Assembly (NCBI RefSeq): GCF_900167445.1
Contig: NZ_FUZT01000001.1
Span: forward strand, 251,007 to 315,006
Reading direction: 5' to 3'
Length of the DNA stretch: 64,000 nt
From: Maledivibacter halophilus
GTDB taxonomy: Bacteria; Bacillota; Clostridia; Peptostreptococcales; Caminicellaceae
Position 1 is the stretch's first letter, and each line of letters begins with the position of its first letter. The position numbers and the translations under genes are program-made. Shown piece after piece: positions 27,190-36,318 of this stretch. Below the pieces are notes generated by a model. It ran no database searches and was not told the DNA's origin. It was given only the letters and a program-made list of their open reading frames with translations.

Positions 27190-28095
27190 ATGAAATACTA
27201 TATAGGAATTGATGGAGGTGGAACCAAAACCTTAGCTTATTTAGGTAATGAGAAAAAGGAAGTGCTTTCATCGATCAAGGTAGGGTCAACAAATTACCAT
27301 AGTGTTGGAACTATAAGTACAAAAAAAGAATTTAAAGAAATATTTGATTTTTTTAAAGTTAATATAGGGATAACACTAGATAAGATAAAAGGAGTTTGTA
27401 TTGGAGGTGCAGGAATAGACTCTCCAAAAGATGAAAAAGTTATAGAGAAAATCTTTAGAGATATTGGATATGAAAACGATCTACTAATTTATAATGATTC
27501 TGTTACAGCACTTGTTGGAGCAAATGGTGAAAAAAAAGGTGCTATGGTTATTAGCGGTACAGGCTCTATCGTTTTAGGTATTGATAAATCTGGAAAAAGT
27601 CATCGAGTTGGTGGCTGGGGTCATATAATTGATGATGCAGGAAGCGGCTATGCAATTGCAAGAGATGGATTGAAAAAGATAGTGGAGAGTTATGATGGAA
27701 GAGAAGATAATACTGAAATATGGGAAGTTATAAGTAAAAAGCTGAATATATCCCATGTTGGTGAACTTATTTCATTTATATATAATACCGATATAAAAAA
27801 GCATGATATTGCAAATCTTGCACCCTGCATTATTGACTTATATAAGATTGATGCAGTTGCAAAAAAAGTAATTGATAATGCAGTAAGAGATTTATGTAAG
27901 ATGATAGATGCTTTGGCTAATAAAATGAATGAAGAAGATTTTTCATTGGGTTTAAGTGGTAGTATACTTCTAAAATCAGATGTAATTAGGAAGCTTTTTA
28001 GTAAGGAGATAGAGAAAAAATATCCAGATATACATATACATTTACCGAAGGAAAACGCTGCCACTGGAGCATTAATATTGGCGGTAGAATCATAA
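27190..28095 (+). CDS. BadF/BadG-type sugar kinase (N-acetylglucosamine or N-acetylmuramate kinase-like)
   Basis: This 301-residue ASKHA-fold kinase has the phosphate-1 motif 'GIDGGGTKT' at the N-terminus, 'GTGSI' in the middle and 'GGWGHIIDDAGSGYAIARDGL' as expected in the BadF/BadG/BcrA/D group that contains GlcNAc kinases and clostridial MurK. Such an enzyme would phosphorylate the free sugar left after a 6-phospho-disaccharide is split. It lies 28 bases after the HPr gene in the sigma-54 operon. The exact sugar is inferred from context with the MupG-type gene. Confidence 0.75.
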   Translation: MKYYIGIDGGGTKTLAYLGNEKKEVLSSIKVGSTNYHSVGTISTKKEFKEIFDFFKVNIGITLDKIKGVCIGGAGIDSPKDEKVIEKIFRDIGYENDLLIYNDSVTALVGANGEKKGAMVISGTGSIVLGIDKSGKSHRVGGWGHIIDDAGSGYAIARDGLKKIVESYDGREDNTEIWEVISKKLNISHVGELISFIYNTDIKKHDIANLAPCIIDLYKIDAVAKKVIDNAVRDLCKMIDALANKMNEEDFSLGLSGSILLKSDVIRKLFSKEIEKKYPDIHIHLPKENAATGALILAVES

Positions 28096-28120
28096 AACAG
28101 ATTCTAAAGGAGGATTTTTT

Positions 28121-28423
28121 ATGAAAAAAATTATGCTTGTTTGCTGTGCAGGTATGTCAACTAGTCTATTGGTTACCAAAATGAAAAAAGCTGCACAAGA
28201 ACAAAATATTGAAGCTGAGATTTTTGCTGTAGCAGAAGCTGATGCTAAAAAACATGAGGATGTAGATATTGTTCTTCTAGGGCCTCAAGTTAGGTACTTG
28301 CTTAGTAAGATGAAAGCATATATGGAACCTAAAGGAATACCTGTTGTTGTTATTGATACTATTAAATATGGAACAATGAATGGCAAGGCAGTTCTTGAAG
28401 ATGCATTGAAATTAATGGATTAA
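28121..28423 (+). CDS. PTS lactose/cellobiose-family EIIB
   Basis: This 100-residue EIIB begins 'KKIMLVCCAGMSTSLLVTKM', where a cysteine of the P-loop-like motif is the phosphorylation site. Length and sequence fit the cellobiose/chitobiose group. It passes phosphate from EIIA to the sugar as it enters through EIIC. AAAGGAGG precedes the ATG. Confidence 0.92.
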   Translation: MKKIMLVCCAGMSTSLLVTKMKKAAQEQNIEAEIFAVAEADAKKHEDVDIVLLGPQVRYLLSKMKAYMEPKGIPVVVIDTIKYGTMNGKAVLEDALKLMD

Positions 28424-28449
28424 TCCATTAATTAAACAATTAATTTTTA

Positions 28450-28482
28450 GCTATTAATCCCTGCAGGGTTAATATATAGCAT
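28450..28482 (+). repeat. Intercistronic hairpin between EIIB and EIIC
   Basis: The arms GCTATTAATCCCTG and CAGGGTTAATATATAGC pair with one bulge around CCCTGCAGGG. No T run follows, so it is more likely an RNA stability or processing element than a terminator. Confidence 0.55.
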
Positions 28483-28510
28483 TAATATTTTTATATAAGG
28501 GGGATTTTTG

Positions 28511-29851
28511 ATGAAAAGTTTTATTAGTTTTCTTGAGAAGTATTTTGTTCCTTTTGCTGCTAAAATAGGAGCACAGAGACATTTAGTAGCAATTCGTGAC
28601 GGATTTGTAGCTATTATGCCGCTTATTATTGTTGGATCACTAGGAACACTTGTAAATAATTTAGGAATTCCAGCTTATCAGAGTTTTATGAAAAATATTT
28701 TTGGTCCAAGGTGGACATTATTTGGAGGAAATATTTGGTGGGGAACATTTGCTATTATGTCAGTATTTGTAGCTTTTACTGTAGCCTATAATTTAGCAAA
28801 ATCCTATGACGCAAATCCAATAGCTGCTGGTACAATTTCTCTTTGTAATTACTTTATGTTTATTCCACAGAGTATAAATGTAGCTATAGGAGAAAAGGTT
28901 GGAGATATAGCAGTTCCTGCAGAGTTTGTTGGAAAAGAAATAGAAGCTTGGGGAAATATTAATTGGGGATTTTTAAATGCAACATCGTTATTTGCAGCTC
29001 TATTAATAGCAATAGTTTCTACTGAGATATTTGTAAGGTTATCGAGGTCTAAGAAGCTTACAATAAATATGGGTGAAAATGTACCTCCGGCAGTAGCGAA
29101 GTCCTTTGCTTCATTATTACCAGTAATAATTGTTGTAACTATTGGATCATTTGCATCAGTATTTATTACACTTGCTGGTTCTAACTTATTTACATTTATT
29201 AATGGACTTATTCAGAAACCGCTTCTTAATCTTGGAAGTTCGTTGCTAGGGGCAATATTGATTCCGTTCTTTAATCAGTTATTATGGTTCTTCGGATTGC
29301 ATGGTGGAAACATTCTAGAACCAGTTCAACAAATGTTAAATACCCCTGCAATAACTGCAAATGTTGAAGCACTTGCAGCTGGTAAAGCAGCACCGTATGT
29401 TTACTGTAAACCTTTCTATGATGCATTTGTAGCTATGGGAGGATCAGGAACAACAATTTCCTTGGTCGCGGCAATATTTGTTGCAAGTAAAAGAAAGCAT
29501 TACAGAACTTTGGCTGGGTTATCAGCTGGACCGGGATTATTCAATATCAATGAGTCTATGATATTTGGTATGCCAATAGTTCTAAACCCTATATTCTTTA
29601 TTCCATTTTTACTTGTTCCAGTCGTAGTATCTGTAGTAGCTTATATAGCCATAGCTATTGGTTTAGTTCCAGCTGTTACAGTTGCTATACCATGGACAAC
29701 ACCTCCAATTTTAGGTGGATATCTTGCAACAAGTGGTAGTTTTGCTGGGGCAATACTTTCTACAGTGAATTTGGCATTGGCTTTCTTAATATATGTTCCA
29801 TTTATTATATTAGCCGAAAAATTTGAAGACAAAGTGGAAGAAGCAAAATAA
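28511..29851 (+). CDS. PTS lactose/cellobiose-family EIIC
   Basis: This 446-residue permease has about 10 membrane segments and family landmarks such as the N-terminal 'AAKIGAQRHLVAIRDGFVAIMP' stretch, 'FFGLHGGNI', and the substrate-site region 'NINESMIFGMPIVLNP'. It imports and presents a disaccharide for phosphorylation at the 6-OH. ATG 28511 follows AGGGGGA. It is bracketed by two intercistronic palindromes. Confidence 0.92.
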   Translation: MKSFISFLEKYFVPFAAKIGAQRHLVAIRDGFVAIMPLIIVGSLGTLVNNLGIPAYQSFMKNIFGPRWTLFGGNIWWGTFAIMSVFVAFTVAYNLAKSYDANPIAAGTISLCNYFMFIPQSINVAIGEKVGDIAVPAEFVGKEIEAWGNINWGFLNATSLFAALLIAIVSTEIFVRLSRSKKLTINMGENVPPAVAKSFASLLPVIIVVTIGSFASVFITLAGSNLFTFINGLIQKPLLNLGSSLLGAILIPFFNQLLWFFGLHGGNILEPVQQMLNTPAITANVEALAAGKAAPYVYCKPFYDAFVAMGGSGTTISLVAAIFVASKRKHYRTLAGLSAGPGLFNINESMIFGMPIVLNPIFFIPFLLVPVVVSVVAYIAIAIGLVPAVTVAIPWTTPPILGGYLATSGSFAGAILSTVNLALAFLIYVPFIILAEKFEDKVEEAK

Positions 29852-29859
29852 TTCTTTAA

Positions 29860-29886
29860 CTGAATAGGGGGAATTCCCCTATTCAG
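29860..29886 (+). repeat. Perfect palindrome between EIIC and the GH4 gene
   Basis: CTGAATAGGGG and CCCCTATTCAG surround GAATT, making a nearly loop-free palindrome. No T run follows. In RNA it would form a stable hairpin on the 3' side of the EIIC cistron. Confidence 0.6.
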
Positions 29887-29941
29887 TATATTATATGGAT
29901 ATATCAATAAAGCAAACAATAAAGACAACGGAGGGTTAATT

Positions 29942-31258
29942 ATGGACAATTTAAAAGTTGCTGTAATTGGTGGAGGAAGCAGTTATACCCCAGAATTGAT
30001 AGAAGGACTTATTAAAAGATCCAAAGAATTACCTGTAAGAGAAATATATTTAGTAGATACACAAGAAGGTAAAGCCAAGCTAGATATTATATATGGATTA
30101 ACTAAAAGAATGATTAATAAGGCAAAGTTAAATGTGAAGGTTTATAAAACTTTAAATAGAAAAGAAGCAATTAAAGATGCAGACTTTGTAATTACTCAGT
30201 TAAGGGTAGGAGGATTAAAGGCAAGAGCTAGTGATGAAAGAATTCCATTAATGCATAATACCATTGGGCAAGAAACTACAGGAGCTGGAGGCTTTGCCAA
30301 GGCACTTCGTACAATACCAGTTATTTTAGATATATGCAGAGATATTGAAAAGTTATCTCCTAAGGCTTGGCTTATAAATTTTACAAATCCAGCTGGAATC
30401 ATTACTGAAATGGTATTGAAGCATACCAATGTAAAGACTATAGGGCTGTGCAATGTACCTATTAATATGGTAAAAAACATCGCAAAGATACTTGATGTAG
30501 ATTGTAACAGAGTAAAAATTGACTTTGCAGGTCTTAATCATATGGTTTATGGAAAGAAGATATATTTAGATGGAGAAGATGCAACTACTTTTGTTTTGGA
30601 AAAAATGGGCGATGGTAGTGAGATAAATATGAAAAATATACCAGATCTTAAGTGGGATACAGATTTTATCAATGCTTTAAAAATGCTTCCATGCCCTTAC
30701 CATAGATATTTTTATATGTCTGACGAAATTTTAAATGAAGAAATTCAAGGACTTAAAGAAAATAAAGGAACTAGAGCTCAGCAGGTTATGGAAATTGAAA
30801 AAAATCTTTTTGAAAGATTTAAGGATTTGAATTTAAATGAAAAACCAAAAGAACTCGAAAAAAGAGGAGGAGCATACTATTCTGATGCAGCAATTTCTCT
30901 AATTAGTGCTATTTATAACGATAAGGAAGAAATTCATACAGTTAATGTGATGAATAATGGAGCAATTTCATCAATGCCTGATAATGTAGTTGTAGAGGTT
31001 AATGCAGTAGTTAGTAAATTAGGGGCTAAACCTATTGCAATAGGAGAGTTACCAGTAAAAATTAATGGGTTGGTTCAACAGGTTAAATCATATGAAATTT
31101 TAACAATAGAAGCTGGTTTAACAGGAGATTATTATACTGCACTAATGGCATTAAGTACAAATCCTTTAGTACCTTCAGTTACCACAGCTAAAAAAATATT
31201 AGATGATATACTTTTGGAAAATCAGGATTATTTACCTCAATTTAATATAGAAAAATAA
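29942..31258 (+). CDS. GH4 6-phospho-beta-glucosidase
   Basis: This 438-residue glycoside hydrolase family 4 enzyme has the NAD-binding N-terminus 'VAVIGGGSSYTPELIEGL', the motif 'GLCNVPINMV' with the metal-binding cysteine and the 'GLNHM' histidine. GH4 enzymes need NAD+ and Mn2+ and hydrolyse 6-phospho-glycosides by a redox-elimination mechanism. It would split a PTS-imported disaccharide 6-phosphate. It follows EIIC in the sigma-54 operon behind GGAGGG. Confidence 0.88.
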   Translation: MDNLKVAVIGGGSSYTPELIEGLIKRSKELPVREIYLVDTQEGKAKLDIIYGLTKRMINKAKLNVKVYKTLNRKEAIKDADFVITQLRVGGLKARASDERIPLMHNTIGQETTGAGGFAKALRTIPVILDICRDIEKLSPKAWLINFTNPAGIITEMVLKHTNVKTIGLCNVPINMVKNIAKILDVDCNRVKIDFAGLNHMVYGKKIYLDGEDATTFVLEKMGDGSEINMKNIPDLKWDTDFINALKMLPCPYHRYFYMSDEILNEEIQGLKENKGTRAQQVMEIEKNLFERFKDLNLNEKPKELEKRGGAYYSDAAISLISAIYNDKEEIHTVNVMNNGAISSMPDNVVVEVNAVVSKLGAKPIAIGELPVKINGLVQQVKSYEILTIEAGLTGDYYTALMALSTNPLVPSVTTAKKILDDILLENQDYLPQFNIEK

Positions 31259-31271
31259 GGAGCGATAGGTT

Positions 31272-31580
31272 ATGGATGTTGAAATGACTATATTTACAAT
31301 AATAACTCATAGTGGAGATGCTAGAAGTTCAAGTATGGAAGCAATTACACATGCAAAAGAAGGAGAATTTGAACAGGCGCAGAGGTGTATTGAAGAAGCA
31401 GAAAACAAGCTTTCAATGGCACATAAGGAGCAAACAAAGCTTATCCAAGCTGAAGCTCAAGGAGAAAAGCACGATATATCACTATTGCTAATTCATGCAC
31501 AAGATCATTTAATGAATGCAATGACTATTAAGGATATGGCTAATGAATTTGTTGAGCTATATATAAGCATTAATGCTTAG
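31272..31580 (+). CDS. PTS lactose/cellobiose-family EIIA
   Basis: This 102-residue all-helical EIIA of the Lac family carries the phosphorylatable histidine in 'LLLIHAQDHLMNAM' near residue 78. It takes phosphate from HPr and donates to the EIIB encoded at 28121. The N-terminal 'FTIITHSGDARSSSMEAI' is typical. It completes the three-part Lac-type PTS of the operon. Confidence 0.92.
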   Translation: MDVEMTIFTIITHSGDARSSSMEAITHAKEGEFEQAQRCIEEAENKLSMAHKEQTKLIQAEAQGEKHDISLLLIHAQDHLMNAMTIKDMANEFVELYISINA

Positions 31581-31608
31581 TGAAAATTGTTGTTTTGGAG
31601 GAGAAAAT

Positions 31609-32697
31609 ATGAGAGGATTAGGAGTATCCATTTACCCAGAAAATGCAAGCATAGAAGAAAATAGGAAATATTTATCCTTGGCAGCCCAATATGGATTTAC
31701 AAGAGTTTTTACCTGTCTTATATCAGCCAAGGGAGATATGGATAGAATTATTAAGGAATTCAAAGATGTAGTTACACATGCCAGAAGCTTAGGTATGAAG
31801 GTTATAGCTGATGTAAGTCCAGCTGTATTTAAGAATTTTAATATTGAATTTGATGATTTGGGATTTTTTGCCAAGTTGAATCTAACAGGAATAAGGCTAG
31901 ATCTTGGTTTTTCTGGAAGCGAAGAGAGCTTTATGACTTTCAACCCATATAACTTAAAAATTGAAATAAATATGAGCAATGGAACTAAATATCTTGAGAA
32001 TATCCTAACATATATTCCAAATAGGGAAAATATAATTGGTTGTCACAATTTTTATCCCCATAGATACACAGGGCTTTCAAGAGAGCATTTTATAAAATGC
32101 TCTAAGCAGTTTAAAGAACATAATATAAGAACTGCTGCTTTTGTTTCTTCAAAAAATGCAAGCTTTGGGCCTTGGCCAGTAAATGAGGGCTTATGCACCC
32201 TTGAAGAACATAGAAATAAGTCTATTGAAGTTCAAACAAAGGATTTGTTCAATACAGGTCTAATAGATGATGTTATAATTGCTAACTGTTTTGCGTCGGA
32301 GCAGGAGCTTAAGATACTTGGTGAACTTAATAGAAATGTCCTTGAATTGGGAGTTGAATTAGTAGAAGATATTCCAGAGGTAGAAAAGAAAATTATTTTG
32401 GATGAATTTCATTTCAATAGAGGTGATGTCTCAGATTATATGATTCGTTCTACGCAAAGTAGGGTGAAATATAAAGGGAACCACTTTAAACTATTCAATT
32501 CAAAACCAATTAAAAAAGGTGATATCTTAATTGAAAGCTCTCTTTATGATAGATATGCTGGAGAGCTACAAATTGCACTTAAGGATATGGATAATAGTGA
32601 AAAAACTAATGTTGTTGGAAAAATTTCAGATGAAGAACTGTTTTTGATTGATAATATTAAGCCATGGCAAAAGTTTAGATTTAAACTAAAAAGATAA
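31609..32697 (+). CDS. MupG/DUF871-family TIM-barrel hydrolase
   Basis: This 362-residue protein matches the DUF871 family, whose characterised member MupG is a 6-phospho-N-acetylmuramidase acting on MurNAc-6P-GlcNAc. Landmarks are the N-terminal 'GLGVSIYPENASIEENRKYL', 'GCHNFYPHRYTGLS', and the C-terminal beta domain ('FKLFNSKPIKKGDILIE'). It is the last gene of the PTS operon and points to recovery of a cell-wall or other 6-phospho-disaccharide. The start at 31609 was chosen for GGAGGAG just upstream; the open frame begins earlier inside EIIA. Confidence 0.8.
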   Translation: MRGLGVSIYPENASIEENRKYLSLAAQYGFTRVFTCLISAKGDMDRIIKEFKDVVTHARSLGMKVIADVSPAVFKNFNIEFDDLGFFAKLNLTGIRLDLGFSGSEESFMTFNPYNLKIEINMSNGTKYLENILTYIPNRENIIGCHNFYPHRYTGLSREHFIKCSKQFKEHNIRTAAFVSSKNASFGPWPVNEGLCTLEEHRNKSIEVQTKDLFNTGLIDDVIIANCFASEQELKILGELNRNVLELGVELVEDIPEVEKKIILDEFHFNRGDVSDYMIRSTQSRVKYKGNHFKLFNSKPIKKGDILIESSLYDRYAGELQIALKDMDNSEKTNVVGKISDEELFLIDNIKPWQKFRFKLKR

Positions 32698-32767
32698 AAA
32701 ATGGGAGAAGAAAGGTAATTTATAGTTGATGAAGAGGCTGAGAGGCTTTAAAAAAATAATTAATAAT

Positions 32768-32820
32768 AGCAAAAACATGAGATAAATTATATTAAAATTG
32801 TATAATTTATCTTTTTTGCT
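32768..32820 (+). terminator. Terminator of the PTS operon
   Basis: AGCAAAAA...GATAAATTATA pairs with TATAATTTATC...TTTTTTGCT around a short AT loop. Confidence 0.65.
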
Positions 32821-32967
32821 AAATAAATAACAAGTTTAGACATTAGCTCTTTTTAAATACAAAGTTAATGATAGAATATATATAAGCGATTTACGGATTA
32901 GTTTCAGTTAAAGAGATTCAATTTAAATTACTGAATTAGATACACCTAATTTAAGGGAGTGGGAATA

Positions 32968-34716
32968 ATGCTTTTACATTCAGAAAAAATCTTGGCACAG
33001 GATGTTATGTCTAAGGAGTTTATTACATTTAATGACAATGTCAAAGCTATACAAGCTATTGAAATTATGGTGCAGAAAGATACGGAAGAAATTTTTATTT
33101 TGGACAATAAAAACCAATTAATAGGATTTGTTACACTGACTAATATATTTAAAGTATTAAAAGATAATTTGTATCAAGATGTATCTTTAAAAAAAGTTAT
33201 AATAGATGTCGGAATAAGTATTGATAAAAAAACATCTTTGTTAACTTGTAAAAATATAATGTCAAAAAATAAAATTAATACATTACCTGTATTAAAAGAT
33301 GGACAATTGATAGGTGTAATAAAGAAAGAGAAGATACTAAATTATTTATATAGAAATTTAGAAAAATCACAGGTAAGATTAAATCATATTATTAATAGCA
33401 TCCATGAGGCTCTATGTGTTATAGATAAAAAAGGAAAGGTTGTCATTTGGAATGAAAAAAGTGAAATATTATATGATGTTTCTTCAAAGGAAATTTTAGG
33501 AAATTATATTCAAGATTTTTTCCCAAATGCCATGATTGCAAAGGTGCTTAAAAGTAGGCAAACTGTTAAGAATGTTTATCATATGCCAAAGAAGGATTAT
33601 CATATTATGATTAATGTTGAACCTATATGGTTGGACGGAGAGTTTGTCGGAGCAGTAAGTACCGATCGGGATATATCGGAAGTGAAAAAAATGTCCAATG
33701 AACTTCAAAAAGCAAATGAAACTTTGCAGTATTTAGAAGGTGAAATGAGGAGGGTTATTGGAGAACATTTAGGTAGTATTATTGGAAGAAGTGAAAAAAT
33801 AAGGAAAAGAATTGAAATAGCATCCCATGTTGCAAGAACAGAAGCAACAATACTTATTACAGGGGAAAGTGGCACAGGAAAAGAAGTTTTTGCAAGATAT
33901 ATACATGATCGCAGTGGTAAAAAGGGTCTATTTGTTCCTATTAATTGTAGTGCAATTCCAAATGAGTTATTTGAAAGTGAATTTTTTGGATACGAAAAAG
34001 GAGCATTTACAGGAGCTAGTGATAAGGGGAAAATAGGATTGTTTGAATTAGCTGAAGATGGAACAATTTTTTTGGATGAAATTGGGGATTTGCCTTTACC
34101 TATGCAGGCAAAGCTTTTAAGGGTACTACAGGAAAAACAAATAAAGCGTGTGGGTGGACAAAAATATATTCCTATTAATGCAAGAGTTCTTTCTGCAACT
34201 AATTTAGATTTAAAAGAAATGGCTGAAAAGGGAGAGTTTAGAGAGGATTTGTATTATCGAATTAATGTAGTAGAAATAGATTTACCTCCTTTGAGAGAAA
34301 GAGAAGGAGATATTCCACTATTAATCCATGCTTTTTTAAGGGAATTATGCGAGAAAAATAAAAAAGATATACTTGGCATAGAGTCAGATGTTTTAAAAGT
34401 ATTAAATAATTATTATTGGAAGGGAAATATAAGAGAACTTAAAAATACTATTGAAAATTTAGTTGTATTGTGTAGAAATGAAACTATAACTATGGATTTA
34501 ATTCCTGAATACATAATAAAAGAAAGTAAGAAAAAAAAGTATAAGATAGAAAAAAGCTTTGATTTAAATAAATCTGTAGAAAAATTTGAAATAGATATGA
34601 TAATGGAAGCTTTAAAATTATCCAATGGAAATAAGGTAAAGGCTGCAAAATTATTAAGTATACCCAGAACTACATTGTATTATAAACTGGAGAATTATAA
34701 TTTAGAATGTCGGTAA
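32968..34716 (+). CDS. prdR: PrdR, sigma-54 activator of proline reductase genes
   Basis: This 582-residue activator has two CBS motifs (about 8-125, 'MSKEFITF' and 'IMSKNKINTLPVL'), a PAS domain (about 135-240), an AAA+ domain (about 270-500; 'GESGTGKE', 'GAFTGA', 'GTIFLDEIGDLP') and a C-terminal Fis-type helix-turn-helix ('KVKAAKLLSIPRTTLYYKL'). CBS-PAS-AAA+ is the PrdR layout known from proline-fermenting clostridia, where it responds to proline. Its stop codon lies inside a 48-bp palindrome, and the prd operon with a sigma-54 promoter follows. ATG 32968 was preferred over an upstream GTG that sits in the ribosome binding site AAGGGAGTGG. Confidence 0.93.
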   Translation: MLLHSEKILAQDVMSKEFITFNDNVKAIQAIEIMVQKDTEEIFILDNKNQLIGFVTLTNIFKVLKDNLYQDVSLKKVIIDVGISIDKKTSLLTCKNIMSKNKINTLPVLKDGQLIGVIKKEKILNYLYRNLEKSQVRLNHIINSIHEALCVIDKKGKVVIWNEKSEILYDVSSKEILGNYIQDFFPNAMIAKVLKSRQTVKNVYHMPKKDYHIMINVEPIWLDGEFVGAVSTDRDISEVKKMSNELQKANETLQYLEGEMRRVIGEHLGSIIGRSEKIRKRIEIASHVARTEATILITGESGTGKEVFARYIHDRSGKKGLFVPINCSAIPNELFESEFFGYEKGAFTGASDKGKIGLFELAEDGTIFLDEIGDLPLPMQAKLLRVLQEKQIKRVGGQKYIPINARVLSATNLDLKEMAEKGEFREDLYYRINVVEIDLPPLREREGDIPLLIHAFLRELCEKNKKDILGIESDVLKVLNNYYWKGNIRELKNTIENLVVLCRNETITMDLIPEYIIKESKKKKYKIEKSFDLNKSVEKFEIDMIMEALKLSNGNKVKAAKLLSIPRTTLYYKLENYNLECR

Positions 34717-34748
34717 TCCGACATATGTCGGATTACCGACATTCTAAA
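34701..34748. promoter_or_regulatory. Perfect 48-bp palindrome holding two PrdR-type enhancer sites
   Basis: The two 24-base halves are exact reverse complements. Inside are two dyads of the form TGTCGG-N4-CCGACA (34708-34723 and 34726-34741). The prdR stop codon (34714-34716) falls within the first. A third such dyad lies at 34827. Located 210-245 bases before the prd -24 element, they fit an upstream activating sequence. Confidence 0.7.
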
Positions 34749-34826
34749 TTTATAGAAAATATTGTCTATAAAATCACAAAAGATAGAGCTTTTACATAGG
34801 AAATTATCTAAAAACAAAATGAAAAA

Positions 34827-34842
34827 TGTCGGAAAACAGACA
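34827..34842. promoter_or_regulatory. Third PrdR-type enhancer dyad
   Basis: TGTCGGAAAACAGACA matches the dyads in the 48-bp palindrome at 11 of 12 arm positions. It lies 110 bases before the sigma-54 promoter. Confidence 0.65.
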
Positions 34843-34861
34843 AAATCTATATTCATAAAAG

Positions 34862-34898
34862 AAATCTATAATCTTTTCATGGAGTATAGATTTTTTTT
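34862..34898 (+). terminator. Terminator between prdR and prdC
   Basis: AAATCTATA and TATAGATTT enclose 14 bases and are followed by a long T run. It separates the prdR transcript from the prd operon. Confidence 0.75.
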
Positions 34899-34951
34899 AT
34901 ATGCTGTAAAGAGCTTATCTTAGAAGAGAAATAAGATATTAATATAAATTA

Positions 34952-34967
34952 TGGCATAGTTATTGCT
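34952..34967 (+). promoter_or_regulatory. Sigma-54 (-24/-12) promoter of the prd operon
   Basis: TGGCATAGTTATTGCT has GG and GC 12 bases apart, as in the consensus. It lies 45 bases before the prdC start. Confidence 0.88.
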
Positions 34968-35012
34968 TAATATAATTATGTGAAAAAAAACACAAAGCAA
35001 AGGGGGGAGAAA

Positions 35013-36302
35013 ATGAATATAACTATAAACTTAAATCAGCATATAGGTAAGCCTTCAAAGCCTATAGTAAGAATTGGTGAAGAAGTAAAAAAGGGACAGC
35101 TAATAGCAGCTCCAGAGGGATTAGGTGCAAATATTCATTCCAGTGTATTTGGGAAAATAATAGAAATAAGTGAATCAAAGATAATTCTAGAAGCTAATGA
35201 TGATCAAACTGGAGAATATGTAAAAATAAAAAATACCAAGGATTATCTTGAAACAATAAAGGAAGCCGGAATAGTTGGAGCTGGTGGGGCAGGTTTTCCA
35301 TCCCATATAAAATTCAAAGCCGATTTAAATGGAGGCTATGTAATTGCCAATGCAGCAGAATGTGAACCTACATTAAAGCATAATACTTTCTTACTTGAAG
35401 AAAATCCCCATATTGTTATTAGAGGACTTAAATTAGTTATGGAAATCACAAATGCTTCCAAGGGATATATTGCTATTAAACCGATTCATAAAAAAGCTTT
35501 AATTTCAATTGCAAAAGCCTGTAAGGATGAAGAAAATATTAAGGTTAAACTTTTGCCTAATATGTATCCGGCAGGAGATGAAAGGGTTATTGTTAGGGAG
35601 CTATTGGGAGTTGTTTTAGAGCCTGGAGAGTTACCTATTGAGGCAAATGCCATTATATCAAATGTTGAGACCTTAAAAAATGTAGCCTTGGCAATTGATG
35701 AAAGAAGACCTGTTATTACAAAGGATATTACTGTAGGAGGAAGATTAAAAAATGCTTCTAATGGAAAAGTATTTTTAAATGTACCAATAGGTATGCCAGT
35801 TAGCCACTATGTTAAGAAGTGTGGAGGATATATTAAGCCCTATGGTGAGATTGTAATAGGAGGACCCTTTACAGGAAAGCATGGAGAAAAATGGACTCCC
35901 ATCACAAAAACAACAGGAGGAATATTGGTAAGTATGCCTTTTCCAAAGGAGAAAAGAAAGGTTGGAGTTATTGCCTGTGAATGTGGCGCCCAGGAAAATA
36001 GATTAGAGGAAATAGCCAATTATATGGGCTGTGAAATTGTGGCATCTACAAAATGCAAGAGAATGGTTGAAGTAAATGGAAGATACAGATGTGATAAGCC
36101 TGGTACTTGCCCGGGACAAGCAGAAAAGGTTATTTATTTGAAAAAACAAGGAGCCCAGGTATTAATTACAGGAACATGTGAAGATTGAACTAATACAGTT
36201 ATGAATGTAGCTCCTAGGTTAGGAGTTCCGGTATATCATAGCACAGACCATGTTCTAAGGGCCTTTGGACATAAACTTTATAGAAGTATAAAAAATAATT
36301 GA
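35013..36302 (+). CDS. prdC: PrdC, electron-transfer selenoprotein of proline reductase
   Basis: This 429-residue RnfC-like protein has an N-terminal barrel-sandwich segment, a glycine-rich nucleotide-binding region ('AGIVGAGGAGFPSHIKF' near 82-98), an SLBB-like region, and a cysteine-rich end. An in-frame TGA at 36186-36188 gives 'GTCEDU' (Sec 392), after which the frame stays open for 37 codons ('TNTVMNVAPRLGVPVYHS') to a TGA at 36300. PrdC selenocysteine is known in amino-acid-fermenting clostridia. PrdC is thought to pass electrons to PrdB. ATG 35013 follows AGGGGGGAG; an upstream GTG lacks such a site. Gene callers would wrongly stop at 36188. Confidence 0.92.
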
Positions 36303-36318
36303 AAAGGGAGGAGATAAT

